This document shows positions 6,584-13,445 of a stretch of DNA of 29,256 nucleotides, one piece after another (within the stretch, counting starts at the first letter, position 1; each line of letters starts with the position of its first letter). This stretch comes from Actinomycetes bacterium (GTDB lineage: Bacteria > Actinomycetota > Acidimicrobiia > Acidimicrobiales > CADCSY01). The position numbers and the translations under genes were made by a program. The notes below the pieces were generated by a model. The model saw nothing but the letters and a program-made list of their open reading frames with translations, was not told the DNA's origin and did not search any database. The stretch covers positions 1-29,256 of the forward strand of contig JAODBP010000178.1 in assembly GCA_025464025.1 (NCBI GenBank). The letters run 5' to 3'.

Positions 6584-6890
6584 CTGTTGATCCCAAGGAT
6601 GTTCGTCAGTGCGACGTTCGTGCCATGGGACATCGGGCGTTCGCGGCAGGGGTCGAAAAGACGAAGGACGCAAGGGAAGGGGCAACGGGGTGTCGCCGAC
6701 GTCGGTGGGCCGTTCCAGCCTTCTCGTCACGTAGACGTCGTCATGGCGACGTTTTCGTGACTAGAAGCAGATCGGCGGGCACCGCCGACGTTCGACAGAC
6801 CGATCTGGCCCCTTTGGTTGGCCGTCCTTGTCTTTGACGGGCGATACCGGCAGCCGTCCCTGACGAACGTGGGTGGGATCGACATCTCGC
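6579..6890. mobile_element. Candidate MITE, 300 bp (6585-6884) with TIRs and 6-bp target duplication
   Basis: The element spans 6585-6884. Its ends are imperfect inverted repeats, identical at 20 of 25 positions: left 6585-6609, right 6860-6884. They share TGT at the tip, GATCCCA and GTTCGTCAG. It is flanked by TCTAGC (6579-6584) and TCTCGC (6885-6890), a 6-bp duplication with one mismatch. TGT...ACA ends and 6-bp duplication of NCTAGN are what I know of the IS481 family. The interior has no credible reading frame, is less GC-rich than the genes around it, and holds further hairpins. So it looks like a non-autonomous IS481-type derivative. A structured RNA closed by the same end pairing is the alternative; the target duplication favours the transposon reading. 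Confidence 0.75.
6720..6767. repeat. 48-bp imperfect palindrome inside the MITE
   Basis: Nested arms pair in register: CTTCT/AGAAG (6720-6724 with 6763-6767), GTCACG/CGTGAC (6726-6731 with 6756-6761) and ACGTCG/CGACGT (6735-6740 with 6747-6752), around a 6-base loop TCATGG. Interruptions are single mismatches and one G-T pair. A second short hairpin follows at 6772-6788 (TCGGCGG, loop gca, CCGCCGA). No T-tract follows either of them. Confidence 0.7.
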
Positions 6891-6893
6891 GCG

Positions 6894-6927
6894 ACGGAGG
6901 GGCGCTCCCGTGGGAGCGCCCCTCCGT
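6894..6927 (-). terminator. Strong hairpin downstream of the HbhA-like gene (16-bp perfect stem)
   Basis: Arms 6894-6909 (ACGGAGGGGCGCTCCC) and 6912-6927 are exact reverse complements with only GT between, so the real loop is about 4 nt. It starts 13 bp beyond the stop codon of the minus-strand gene 6941-7270. There is no U-tract, which is common for actinobacterial terminators. It would work in both directions. Confidence 0.75.
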
Positions 6928-6940
6928 TCGTGGTGCAGCG

Positions 6941-7270
6941 TCAGCCGACCTTGCCGGCTGCCGACTCGGCGGCCTTGGCCTGGGCGCCGACGGCCCGGCC
7001 CGTGCTGGTCGCGGCCGCCTTCACCTTGCTCTTGGCGCTGGTGGTCTGACGGGTGGCCCGTCGGACGGCGGGGTCACGCTTCACGTCGGTGCGCAGGGTG
7101 CGGCCCCGGTCGGCGAGGCCGTCGAAGCCGGTCTTCACCTGCTCGGGGATCGCTGCGATCTGGCTGGGGACGGCGCGGAGGTACTCGACGGCAGCGTCGC
7201 CGGCGCCGAGGACGACGTAGGGCACGTCCTGGGCGCGCTCGGCGATGGATCGTTCGGTCTTGGTGGCCAC
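6941..7270 (-). CDS. Small HbhA-like / Lys-Ala-rich protein
   Basis: 109 residues. The N-terminal part (RSIAERAQDVPYVVLGAGDAAVEYLRAVPSQIAAIPEQVKTGFDGLADRGRTL) resembles the start of mycobacterial heparin-binding haemagglutinin HbhA. The C-terminal part (RATRQTTSAKSKVKAAATSTGRAVGAQAKAAESAAGKVG) is Lys/Ala-rich like the HbhA tail, but the protein is only about half the length of HbhA and lacks the long central coiled coil. GTG 7270 has a Shine-Dalgarno (GAGGTGAGG). A TAGAAT -10 box lies on the minus strand at 7315-7320, giving a leader near 40 nt. A strong hairpin follows the stop. HbhA proteins bind glycans or nucleic acids and influence lipid domains; for this short form the role is unknown. 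Confidence 0.7.
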   Translation of the reverse strand: MATKTERSIAERAQDVPYVVLGAGDAAVEYLRAVPSQIAAIPEQVKTGFDGLADRGRTLRTDVKRDPAVRRATRQTTSAKSKVKAAATSTGRAVGAQAKAAESAAGKVG

Positions 7271-7314
7271 GGGGCCTCACCTCACAGTCGGGGGGATTTC
7301 ATATGGTTCGTCCC

Positions 7315-7353
7315 ATTCTACCCAGCTAGCAAGATGGGTAACTCCAGCTAGCA
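7315..7353 (-). promoter_or_regulatory. Promoter and repeats upstream of the HbhA-like gene
   Basis: TAGAAT on the minus strand (complement of 7315-7320) matches the -10 consensus at 5 of 6. Directly upstream are a direct repeat CCAGCTAGCA at 7322-7331 and 7344-7353, spaced 22 bp apart (two helical turns), and an inverted repeat TACCCA/TGGGTA (7319-7324 and 7335-7340). Together they look like an operator for an unknown regulator. The AlkZ-like gene starts 47 bp further on in the other direction. Confidence 0.5.
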
Positions 7354-7399
7354 CCTTCGGCTCGGTTCCGGTGATGTCAGGTTCCCGCCTACCGTCCGT

Positions 7400-8560
7400 G
7401 TGGTGGAGGTGCTCGACGACCGTCGGCTGAACCGCACGTTGCTCGTGCGCCAGCTCCTGCTGCGGCGCAGCGAGCGCACCGTCGTCGAGGCGTTGCGCCA
7501 CCTCATCGGCCTGCAGTCGCAGAACCCGGGCTCGGCCTACCTCGCCCTGGCCGCCCGGCTCGAGGGCTTCGACCCCGACGAGCTGGGCCGGCTCCTCGTC
7601 GACCGGCAGGCGGTCCGGGTCGTGCTCATGCGCTCGACGATCCACCTCGTCCTCGCCGACGACGCCCTCGAGCTGCGCCCGCTCACCGACCCGGTCACCC
7701 AGCGCGGCCTCCGCACGAACTGGGGCCGCTACCTGGTCGACCTCGACCTGGCCGAGGTGGCCGCCACCGGTCGGGCCCTCGTCGAGGCGCAGCCGCGGAC
7801 GGCGAAGGAGCTGGGCCAGGACCTCCAGACCAGCTGGCCCGACCGGGACGCCGCCGCCCTGGTCCAGGTCGTACGGGCCTTCGTGCCCCTGATCCAGCTT
7901 CCTCCCCGTGCCGTGTGGGGGCAGTCGGGCACGCAGAACCACACGTCGGCCGAGGCCTGGCTGGGCCGACCGGTCGCCACCGACCCGTCGCCCGAGGCCC
8001 TGGTGCTGCGCTACCTCACCGCCTTCGGGCCGGCCAAGGCGGCCGACCTGCGGTCGTGGTGGGGCATCACCGGCGCCCGCGAGCTGCTCGACGGGATGCG
8101 CGACCGGCTGCGCACCTTCCAGGACGAGCGGGGTGCCGAGCTGTTCGACGTGCCCGAGGGCCAGTTGGCGCCGGGCGACGTGCCGGCCCAGGTCCGCTAC
8201 CTGCCCGACTACGACAACGTGCTGCTCGGCCACGAGGACCGCCGCCGGATCCTCCACGAGGACGTGCGGGCCGGGCTCATCGGCACGCCGACGGTGTTGG
8301 TCGACGGCTTCGTGGCCGGCACGTGGACCGTCGAGCGGGAGACGGGTGCGGCCGTGGTGGTGGTCACGCCGTTCGGGCGGCTGTCGCGGGCCGAGCGGCT
8401 CGACCTCGCCGAGGAGGGCATGCGCCTCCTGGCCATGACCGACCCGGGCGCCACCCACGACGTCAAGGTCGGGGCCGCCGGGCCGCCTCCTCGATCTCCC
8501 GTTGCACCCGGGGTTCGCTCACGCGGTGGGCCGTCCCGAGCTGCTGAGCGAAGAGGCTGA
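7400..8560 (+). CDS. Winged-helix AlkZ-like DNA glycosylase family protein (HTH_42, PF06224)
   Basis: 386 residues. The region RTLLVRQLLLRR...VVEALRHLIGLQSQNPGSAYLALAARLEGFDPDEL is typical of the HTH_42 family, which includes AlkZ of Streptomyces and E. coli YcaQ. These excise bulky or crosslinked alkylated bases, some from natural products. The family's catalytic Q-x-Q motif is present as Q39-S-Q41. Later landmarks are VLMRSTIHLVLADDA, FGPAKAADLRSWWGI and YLPDYDNVLLGHEDR. The start is GTG 7400 or 7403; TACCGT (7390-7395) stands 7 bases before 7403, a leaderless distance, and no Shine-Dalgarno is visible. The last 33 codons are low-complexity and overlap the end of the convergent hrpA gene by 98 bp. 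Several non-repair homologues exist, so activity is inferred. Confidence 0.82.
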   Translation: MVEVLDDRRLNRTLLVRQLLLRRSERTVVEALRHLIGLQSQNPGSAYLALAARLEGFDPDELGRLLVDRQAVRVVLMRSTIHLVLADDALELRPLTDPVTQRGLRTNWGRYLVDLDLAEVAATGRALVEAQPRTAKELGQDLQTSWPDRDAAALVQVVRAFVPLIQLPPRAVWGQSGTQNHTSAEAWLGRPVATDPSPEALVLRYLTAFGPAKAADLRSWWGITGARELLDGMRDRLRTFQDERGAELFDVPEGQLAPGDVPAQVRYLPDYDNVLLGHEDRRRILHEDVRAGLIGTPTVLVDGFVAGTWTVERETGAAVVVVTPFGRLSRAERLDLAEEGMRLLAMTDPGATHDVKVGAAGPPPRSPVAPGVRSRGGPSRAAERRG

Positions 8561-11500
8561 CCCGCAGCTCCTCGAGCACCCAGCGGAGCCGGGCGACGTC
8601 GTCGGCCCGCGGCACGCGCACCAGCTCGTCCTCGAGGGCCCGGATCCGGCCGGTGAGCTCGCGGTCGCGCCCGGGGTCCTCGGGCAGCTTGGCCAGGCGG
8701 TGCTCGATGGCCTCGAGGTAGCGCAGCAGGTCGGGCAGGCGGGCGGCGCCGGTGGCCGAGACGAAGCCGGGGAAGACGAGCCGGGAGAGCTGGACCTCGA
8801 CGTCGACGACGGCGTGCAGCAGCGACGGCGCCGACAGGGTCCGCAGCCGCTCCTGGGCGGCGTGGGTCCGGTCGAGGATGCGGCCGACGGCGGCGACCAC
8901 ACCCACGGCCCGATCGCCCAGCTCGTCCCGGACGGCGAGGCGGAGCTGCTCGAAGCCGCCTTCGTCCCACGCCGGGCCGCCGTGCTGGGCCAGCAGCCCG
9001 TCGACGGCGCAGGTGATGCAGTCGTCGAGCAGCTCGGCGAACCCGGCGTGGGGCGCGTAGCCGAGGGCGACCTTGGTCCGGTTGGTGAGCCGGTCGCGCA
9101 GCGCTTTCTTCGGCGACGGGTTGGTGAGGAGGAGGAGGCGGCGGGTGCCGGCCCACATCGACGCGGCCTGCTCGTCGGCCGAGGCCACCACCTCGAGCCC
9201 GACGCTGGCGCCCTCGTCGACCAGGGTCGGGAAGCCGGTGACGGGGTGGCCGGCCCAGTCGATCTCCACCGTCCGGGCGATGGTGCCGAACGCCCAGGCC
9301 TGCTCGCCGGTGCGGGACAGCGAGCGGCCGGCGTGGGCCACGGCCTGGCGCAGGCGCCCGTGGAGGCGGCGCTGGAGGAGGGCGAGGTCCTTGCCGTGCT
9401 CGATGGGCCGGCCCCGGTCGTCGTGGACGAGGAAGCCGACCCGCAGGTGGGGCGGGAGCTGCTGGAGGTCGAACGCCGAGGCGAGGACGATGGCACCGGC
9501 CTGGCGTGAAAGCTCGGTGGCCAGCACCTCGAGCAGCGGGCCGTCGGCCACCTCGATGCGCTCGAGCGCGGTGCGGGCGTGGTCGGGTGCCGGCACCAGC
9601 TCCCGCCGCAGCGGCTTGGGGAGGATGCGCACGAGGGCGGTGACGAGCTCCTCCCGCACGCCGGGGACGTGCCAGTCGAAGCCGCCGGGGTCGAGCCGGT
9701 GCAGCACGGGGACCGGCACGTGCACGGTGACGCCGTCGTCGTCAGCCACCGGGTCGAACACGTAGGTCAGCGGCAGCTCGAGGTCGCCCTGGCGCCAGGC
9801 GTCGGGGAAGGCGGCGGCGGTGACGCCGGCGGCGTCGGCGGCGATGAGGTCGTCGACCGTGAACCGGAGGTCGGGTTGCTCCCGCTTGTGCCACCGGTCG
9901 AAGTTGCGGCCCGAGGTGATCTCGGCCGGCAGGCGCTCGTCGTAGAGGGCGAACACGCCCTCGTCGTCGAGCAGCAGGTCGCGGCGCCGGGCCCGGTCCT
10001 CGAGGGCGCGCACGTCGTCGGCGAGGGCGTGGTTGTGGGCGAGGAAGCCGTGGTGGGTGTCCCAGTCGCCCTCGACCAGGGCGTGGCGGATGAACAGCTC
10101 ACGGGCCAGCCCGGGGTCGAGCTTGGCCACGTTGACCTTGCGGTTGGTGACGAGCGGGAGGCCGTAGAGGGTCACCCGCTCGAAGGCCTGGACCGAGCCG
10201 CTGGCCCGCTCCCAGTGGGGCTCGCTGTACGACCGCTGCACGAGGTGGGCGCCCACCCGCTCGACCCACTCGGGTTGGATGCGGGCGTCGGTGTGGGCCC
10301 AGAGCCGGTTCGTCTCGACCAGCTCGCCGGCCATGACCCAGCGGGGCTGCTTCTTGGCCAGCACCGAGCCGGGCGAGATGGCGAAGTGGGCGTTGCGGGC
10401 GCCGAGGTAGTCGCGCCGAGCTTCGTCGCGCATGCCGACGTGCGAGAGCAGCCCGGCGAGGAGCGACAGGTGGATGGCGCTGTCGGTGGCCCGGGTGCGG
10501 TTGACCTTGATCCGCATGCTGCGGGTGACCTGGAGGAGCTGGCTGTAGATGTCCTGCCACTCGCGGATCCGCATGAAGTGGAGGAACTCGCTCTTGCACT
10601 CCCGCCGGAACTGGTTCGACGACAGGTGCTTCTGCCGGTCGCGCAGGTGCTCCCACAGGTTGAGGTAGGTGAGGAAGTCCGACGACTCGTCGACGAAGCG
10701 GCGGTGCAGCTCGTCGGCGTGCTGACGCTTCTCGTCGCGGGGGCGCTCGCGCGGGTCCTGGATGGAGAGGGCGGCAGCGATGACCATCACCTCGTGCACG
10801 CAGCCGTGCTGCTCGGCCTCGAGCACCATGCGCCCGAGCTTGGGGTCGAGCGGGAGCTGGGCCAACTTGCGGCCGAGGCGAGTGAGGCGGCCGTCGTCGA
10901 GGGCGCCCAGCTCCTCGAGCAGCTCGACGCCGTCCTTGATCGACCGCGAGTCGGGCGGCTCGACGAACGGGAACGCGCTCATGTCGCCCAGCCCGAGCGC
11001 GGTCATCTGGAGGATGACCGAGGCCAGGTTGGTGCGGAGGATCTCGGGCTCGGTGAACTCGGGCCGGCCGGCGAAGTCGTCCTCGGCGTAGAGCCGGATG
11101 CAGATGCCGGGTGCGACGCGGCCGCAACGGCCGGCTCGCTGGTTGGCCGAGGCCTGGGAGATGGCCTCGATCGGGAGCCGCTGCACCTTGGTCCGCCGGT
11201 TGTAGCGGGAGATGCGGGCCGTGCCCGGGTCGACGACGTAGCGGATGCCGGGCACGGTGAGCGACGTCTCGGCGACGTTGGTGGCCAGCACGACCCGACG
11301 CCCGGTGTGGGGCTGGAACACCCGGTGCTGCTCGGCCGCGGTGAGGCGGGCGTAGAGCGGGAGGATCTCGGTGTGGCGCAGCTCGAGGGCGCGCAGGGCG
11401 TCGGCCGTGTCGCGGATCTCGCGCTCGCCGCTCAGGAACACGAGCACGTCGCCCGGGCCTTCGTGGGCCAGCTCGTCGACGGCGTCGATGATCGCCTGGA

Positions 11501-12128
11501 CCTGGTCGGGCTCGTCCTCGTCGGCCGGGTCGCGGTAGCGGACCTCGACCGGGTAGGTGCGGCCCGAGACCTCGACGACCGGCGCGTCGTCGAAGTGCTT
11601 CGAGAACCGCTCGGTGTCGATCGTGGCCGACGTGATGACGAGCTTGAGGTCGGGCCGGCGGGGAAGGAGCTGCTTGAGGTAGCCGAGCAGGAAGTCGACG
11701 TTGAGGCTCCGCTCGTGGGCCTCGTCGATGATGAGCGTGTCGTACCGGGTGAGCTCGGGGTCGCGTTGGATCTCGGCCAGCAGGATCCCGTCGGTCATGA
11801 CCTTGACCATCGTGCGGTCGCCGACCTTGTCGGTGAAGCGGACCGTGTAGCCGACGATGCCGCCGACGCTCTCGCCCAGCTCCTCGGCGACGCGCTCGGC
11901 GATGGTGCGGGCGGCCAGGCGCCGGGGCTGGGTGTGGCCGATCAGCTGGTCGACACCCCGGCCCAGCTCGAGGCACAGCTTCGGGAGCTGGGTGCTCTTG
12001 CCCGACCCGGTCTCGCCGGCCACGACCACGACCTGGTGCGCGGCGAGGGTCGCCAGGATCTCGTCCTTGCGCTCGGTGACCGGGAGGTCGGGGTACTTGA
12101 TCGGGCTCGGGGCCTGGCGGGTCGGCAT
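8463..12128 (-). CDS. hrpA: ATP-dependent RNA helicase HrpA (DEAH box)
   Basis: 1221 residues, close to the roughly 1300 of HrpA proteins. Helicase motifs in order: Walker A GETGSGKST (38-46), motif Ia TQPRR, DEAH at 135-138, SAT at 167-169 and motif VI QRAGRCGRV at about 330. These are followed by winged-helix and HA2 regions (ELLEELGALD...LTRLGRKLAQLPLDP), an OB-fold and a long C-terminal DUF3418-type region ending near REIEEAARRPRP. In E. coli HrpA acts on mRNA and on stalled or collided ribosomes; in this lineage its target is not established. The ATG at 12128 lacks an obvious Shine-Dalgarno. The 3' end overlaps the AlkZ-like gene by 98 bp on the other strand. A 72-bp gap with no clear element separates it from the AlkD-like gene upstream. 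Confidence 0.96.
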   Translation of the reverse strand: MPTRQAPSPIKYPDLPVTERKDEILATLAAHQVVVVAGETGSGKSTQLPKLCLELGRGVDQLIGHTQPRRLAARTIAERVAEELGESVGGIVGYTVRFTDKVGDRTMVKVMTDGILLAEIQRDPELTRYDTLIIDEAHERSLNVDFLLGYLKQLLPRRPDLKLVITSATIDTERFSKHFDDAPVVEVSGRTYPVEVRYRDPADEDEPDQVQAIIDAVDELAHEGPGDVLVFLSGEREIRDTADALRALELRHTEILPLYARLTAAEQHRVFQPHTGRRVVLATNVAETSLTVPGIRYVVDPGTARISRYNRRTKVQRLPIEAISQASANQRAGRCGRVAPGICIRLYAEDDFAGRPEFTEPEILRTNLASVILQMTALGLGDMSAFPFVEPPDSRSIKDGVELLEELGALDDGRLTRLGRKLAQLPLDPKLGRMVLEAEQHGCVHEVMVIAAALSIQDPRERPRDEKRQHADELHRRFVDESSDFLTYLNLWEHLRDRQKHLSSNQFRRECKSEFLHFMRIREWQDIYSQLLQVTRSMRIKVNRTRATDSAIHLSLLAGLLSHVGMRDEARRDYLGARNAHFAISPGSVLAKKQPRWVMAGELVETNRLWAHTDARIQPEWVERVGAHLVQRSYSEPHWERASGSVQAFERVTLYGLPLVTNRKVNVAKLDPGLARELFIRHALVEGDWDTHHGFLAHNHALADDVRALEDRARRRDLLLDDEGVFALYDERLPAEITSGRNFDRWHKREQPDLRFTVDDLIAADAAGVTAAAFPDAWRQGDLELPLTYVFDPVADDDGVTVHVPVPVLHRLDPGGFDWHVPGVREELVTALVRILPKPLRRELVPAPDHARTALERIEVADGPLLEVLATELSRQAGAIVLASAFDLQQLPPHLRVGFLVHDDRGRPIEHGKDLALLQRRLHGRLRQAVAHAGRSLSRTGEQAWAFGTIARTVEIDWAGHPVTGFPTLVDEGASVGLEVVASADEQAASMWAGTRRLLLLTNPSPKKALRDRLTNRTKVALGYAPHAGFAELLDDCITCAVDGLLAQHGGPAWDEGGFEQLRLAVRDELGDRAVGVVAAVGRILDRTHAAQERLRTLSAPSLLHAVVDVEVQLSRLVFPGFVSATGAARLPDLLRYLEAIEHRLAKLPEDPGRDRELTGRIRALEDELVRVPRADDVARLRWVLEELRVSLFAQQLGTAHRVSEPRVQREIEEAARRPRP

Positions 12129-12200
12129 GGTCGGCCGTCCAGCATGGCCTCTTTGTTCAGGGTTGCCTCGCAGGTTCCGGCCCCGGTGGTGGTAGGCCGC

Positions 12201-12911
12201 TCAGGAACCCCGGGCTTCCGCCAACGCGGCTCGCTGCTCGTCGGACAGGCGCTTGATGGCTTCGCGGTAGGTGGTGGTGGACATGCGGGCGGCGCGGGGG
12301 AGGCACCACCCGTAGACGAGGTCGGGGCGGGTTCGGGCGGTGTCGCGCAGGATCCAGCCGATCGCCTTGCGGATGAAGAACTCCCGCTCGTCGAGAAGGG
12401 CGTCGGCGTAGCGACTGAACCGGTCCCAGTCACCCGCCCCGTTTCGGAGAGGGACGAGGAGGGCGAGCATGGCCGCTCGCCGGAGCCAGAAGTCGTCGTC
12501 CGTGCTCCACCGGTCGAGCACGCCGGCCGCCTCCGGGTGGCGCTCGACGATCGGGCCGACGACGTGGGGCGCGATCCCGTCGACCAGGGCCCAGGTCCGG
12601 GCGGTTCGCAGGAACGACTCGAGAAGGGCGAGGTCGGCGGGCCCGAGCAGGTCGACGTGGCCGCCGAGCAGCTCGACCGCGGCGGCGAGGTGCTCGTGCA
12701 CGTCGTCGCCCCAGAGGCTTCGGGCCGCGGCGACGAGCGTGTCGTGATCGAGCACCGCCTGGGCCCGGGCCGCCGCCAGCGTCGCGGCGCGCATGGCCGG
12801 CACGCCGGTCCCGAGGAACCTGCGGTCGCTCTTCAGGTACGCCCGCTCCTGGGCCGCCCGGTCGGGGTCGGTGCGGGCAGCCAGCGCGGCGCGGATGTCG
12901 TCGGCCAGCAC
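12201..12911 (-). CDS. DNA alkylation repair protein, AlkD-like HEAT-repeat glycosylase
   Basis: 236 residues from GTG 12911. It is an all-helical ALK/HEAT-repeat protein (PF08713). The key AlkD residues are at the right spacing: W107 and D111 in TWALVDGI, and an Arg pair R144/R145 in FWLRRAAM (B. cereus AlkD uses W109, D113 and R148). The segment EREFFIRKAIGWILRDTARTRPDLV is the usual C-terminal repeat. AlkD removes N3- and N7-alkylpurines without flipping the base. On the minus strand TACGGT (complement of 12918-12923) stands 6 bases before the GTG, so the message is probably leaderless. The open frame extends upstream to 13283 but that part is antisense to the next gene. It lies 72 bp upstream of hrpA on the same strand. 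Confidence 0.88.
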   Translation of the reverse strand: MLADDIRAALAARTDPDRAAQERAYLKSDRRFLGTGVPAMRAATLAAARAQAVLDHDTLVAAARSLWGDDVHEHLAAAVELLGGHVDLLGPADLALLESFLRTARTWALVDGIAPHVVGPIVERHPEAAGVLDRWSTDDDFWLRRAAMLALLVPLRNGAGDWDRFSRYADALLDEREFFIRKAIGWILRDTARTRPDLVYGWCLPRAARMSTTTYREAIKRLSDEQRAALAEARGS

Positions 12912-12948
12912 GGGACCACCGTAGGGGGTGGCCCATCGGGGCCGGGGG

Positions 12949-13374
12949 CTAGTCGGCGGCTTCGAGGTCGACGTTGTAGGCGTCGTAGACGAGCTCGGAA
13001 CCGAGGTGGCGGTGGCGGACGATCGCGGTGAGGAGCTCGACGACGCGGTCGCGGGTGTCGACCACGTCGGGGAGGGCGTGGCGGGCCAGTTCGAGGCGGT
13101 GGCGGAGGGTGACGTGGTCCTGGCGGATCCGCTCGACGCGGGGCACCAGGTTCGGGGCCAGCTGCTCGACGTCGTGGAGCAGGCCGTCGTCGGCCTCGGT
13201 CGCCGCCACGTGGAGCTCGAGGGCGTCGCCGAGCCCGTCGAGCTCGACCGTGAGCTCCTTGGCCCACTGATCGGCCCGCCCACCGGACGGGGCGGCCAGG
13301 GCCGTCTCGACCCGGCCGACCGCGGCTCGCAGGCCCGCTCGCCGCTCGCGAGTCTCGTGCAGGTGGTCGTCCAT
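12949..13374 (-). CDS. Small helical protein, possibly hemerythrin-like
   Basis: 141 residues from ATG 13374, chosen because GGGAGGGG lies just before it; a longer form from 13416 lacks a ribosome site. The protein is all helix with scattered His and acidic residues: LELHVAATEADDGLLHDVEQLAP, RIRQDHVTLRHRLELA and VRHRHLGSELVYDAYNVDLEAAD. The spacing recalls the four-helix hemerythrin HHE fold, which binds a di-iron centre, but the ligands are not clean enough for certainty. A conserved actinobacterial protein of unknown function is the safer reading. The stop lies 37 bp upstream of the AlkD-like start on the same strand. Confidence 0.6.
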   Translation of the reverse strand: MDDHLHETRERRAGLRAAVGRVETALAAPSGGRADQWAKELTVELDGLGDALELHVAATEADDGLLHDVEQLAPNLVPRVERIRQDHVTLRHRLELARHALPDVVDTRDRVVELLTAIVRHRHLGSELVYDAYNVDLEAAD

Positions 13375-13408
13375 GCGCCCCTCCCGGTTTCCCTCGAACG
13401 TACGCCTC

Positions 13409-13445
13409 GTGGTCAAGGGGTCTGGTCAAGGGGCCTGGTCAAGGG
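13409..13445. repeat. 13-bp tandem repeat, about 2.8 copies
   Basis: GGTCAAGGGG recurs at 13411, 13424 and, with one change at the end, 13437: an exact 13-bp period with spacers TCT and CCT. It lies between the hemerythrin-like gene and the GH43 gene. The third copy contributes the GH43 stop codon (TCA at 13439-13441 on the plus strand). Confidence 0.75.

Noticed and set aside
6625..6837. A 70-codon frame inside the 300-bp element
   Set aside because: No ribosome site and no transposase-like or other motif. The region is better explained as non-coding between inverted repeats.
6585..6884. tmRNA, RNase P RNA or 6S RNA
   Set aside because: The conserved cores I know for tmRNA and RNase P are not there. 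The 6-bp flanking duplication points to a transposable element.
9579..13031. An open frame of 1150 codons on the plus strand, antisense to hrpA and the AlkD-like gene
   Set aside because: Translation is a Val/Gly/Leu/Asp/Arg-rich string with no motif. It arises from GC-rich third positions of the real minus-strand genes.
12201..13283. A 360-residue form of the AlkD-like protein starting at 13283
   Set aside because: The first 124 residues are Ser/Thr/Pro-rich and antisense to the hemerythrin-like gene. GTG 12911 has a TACGGT box at leaderless distance and fits the family's length.
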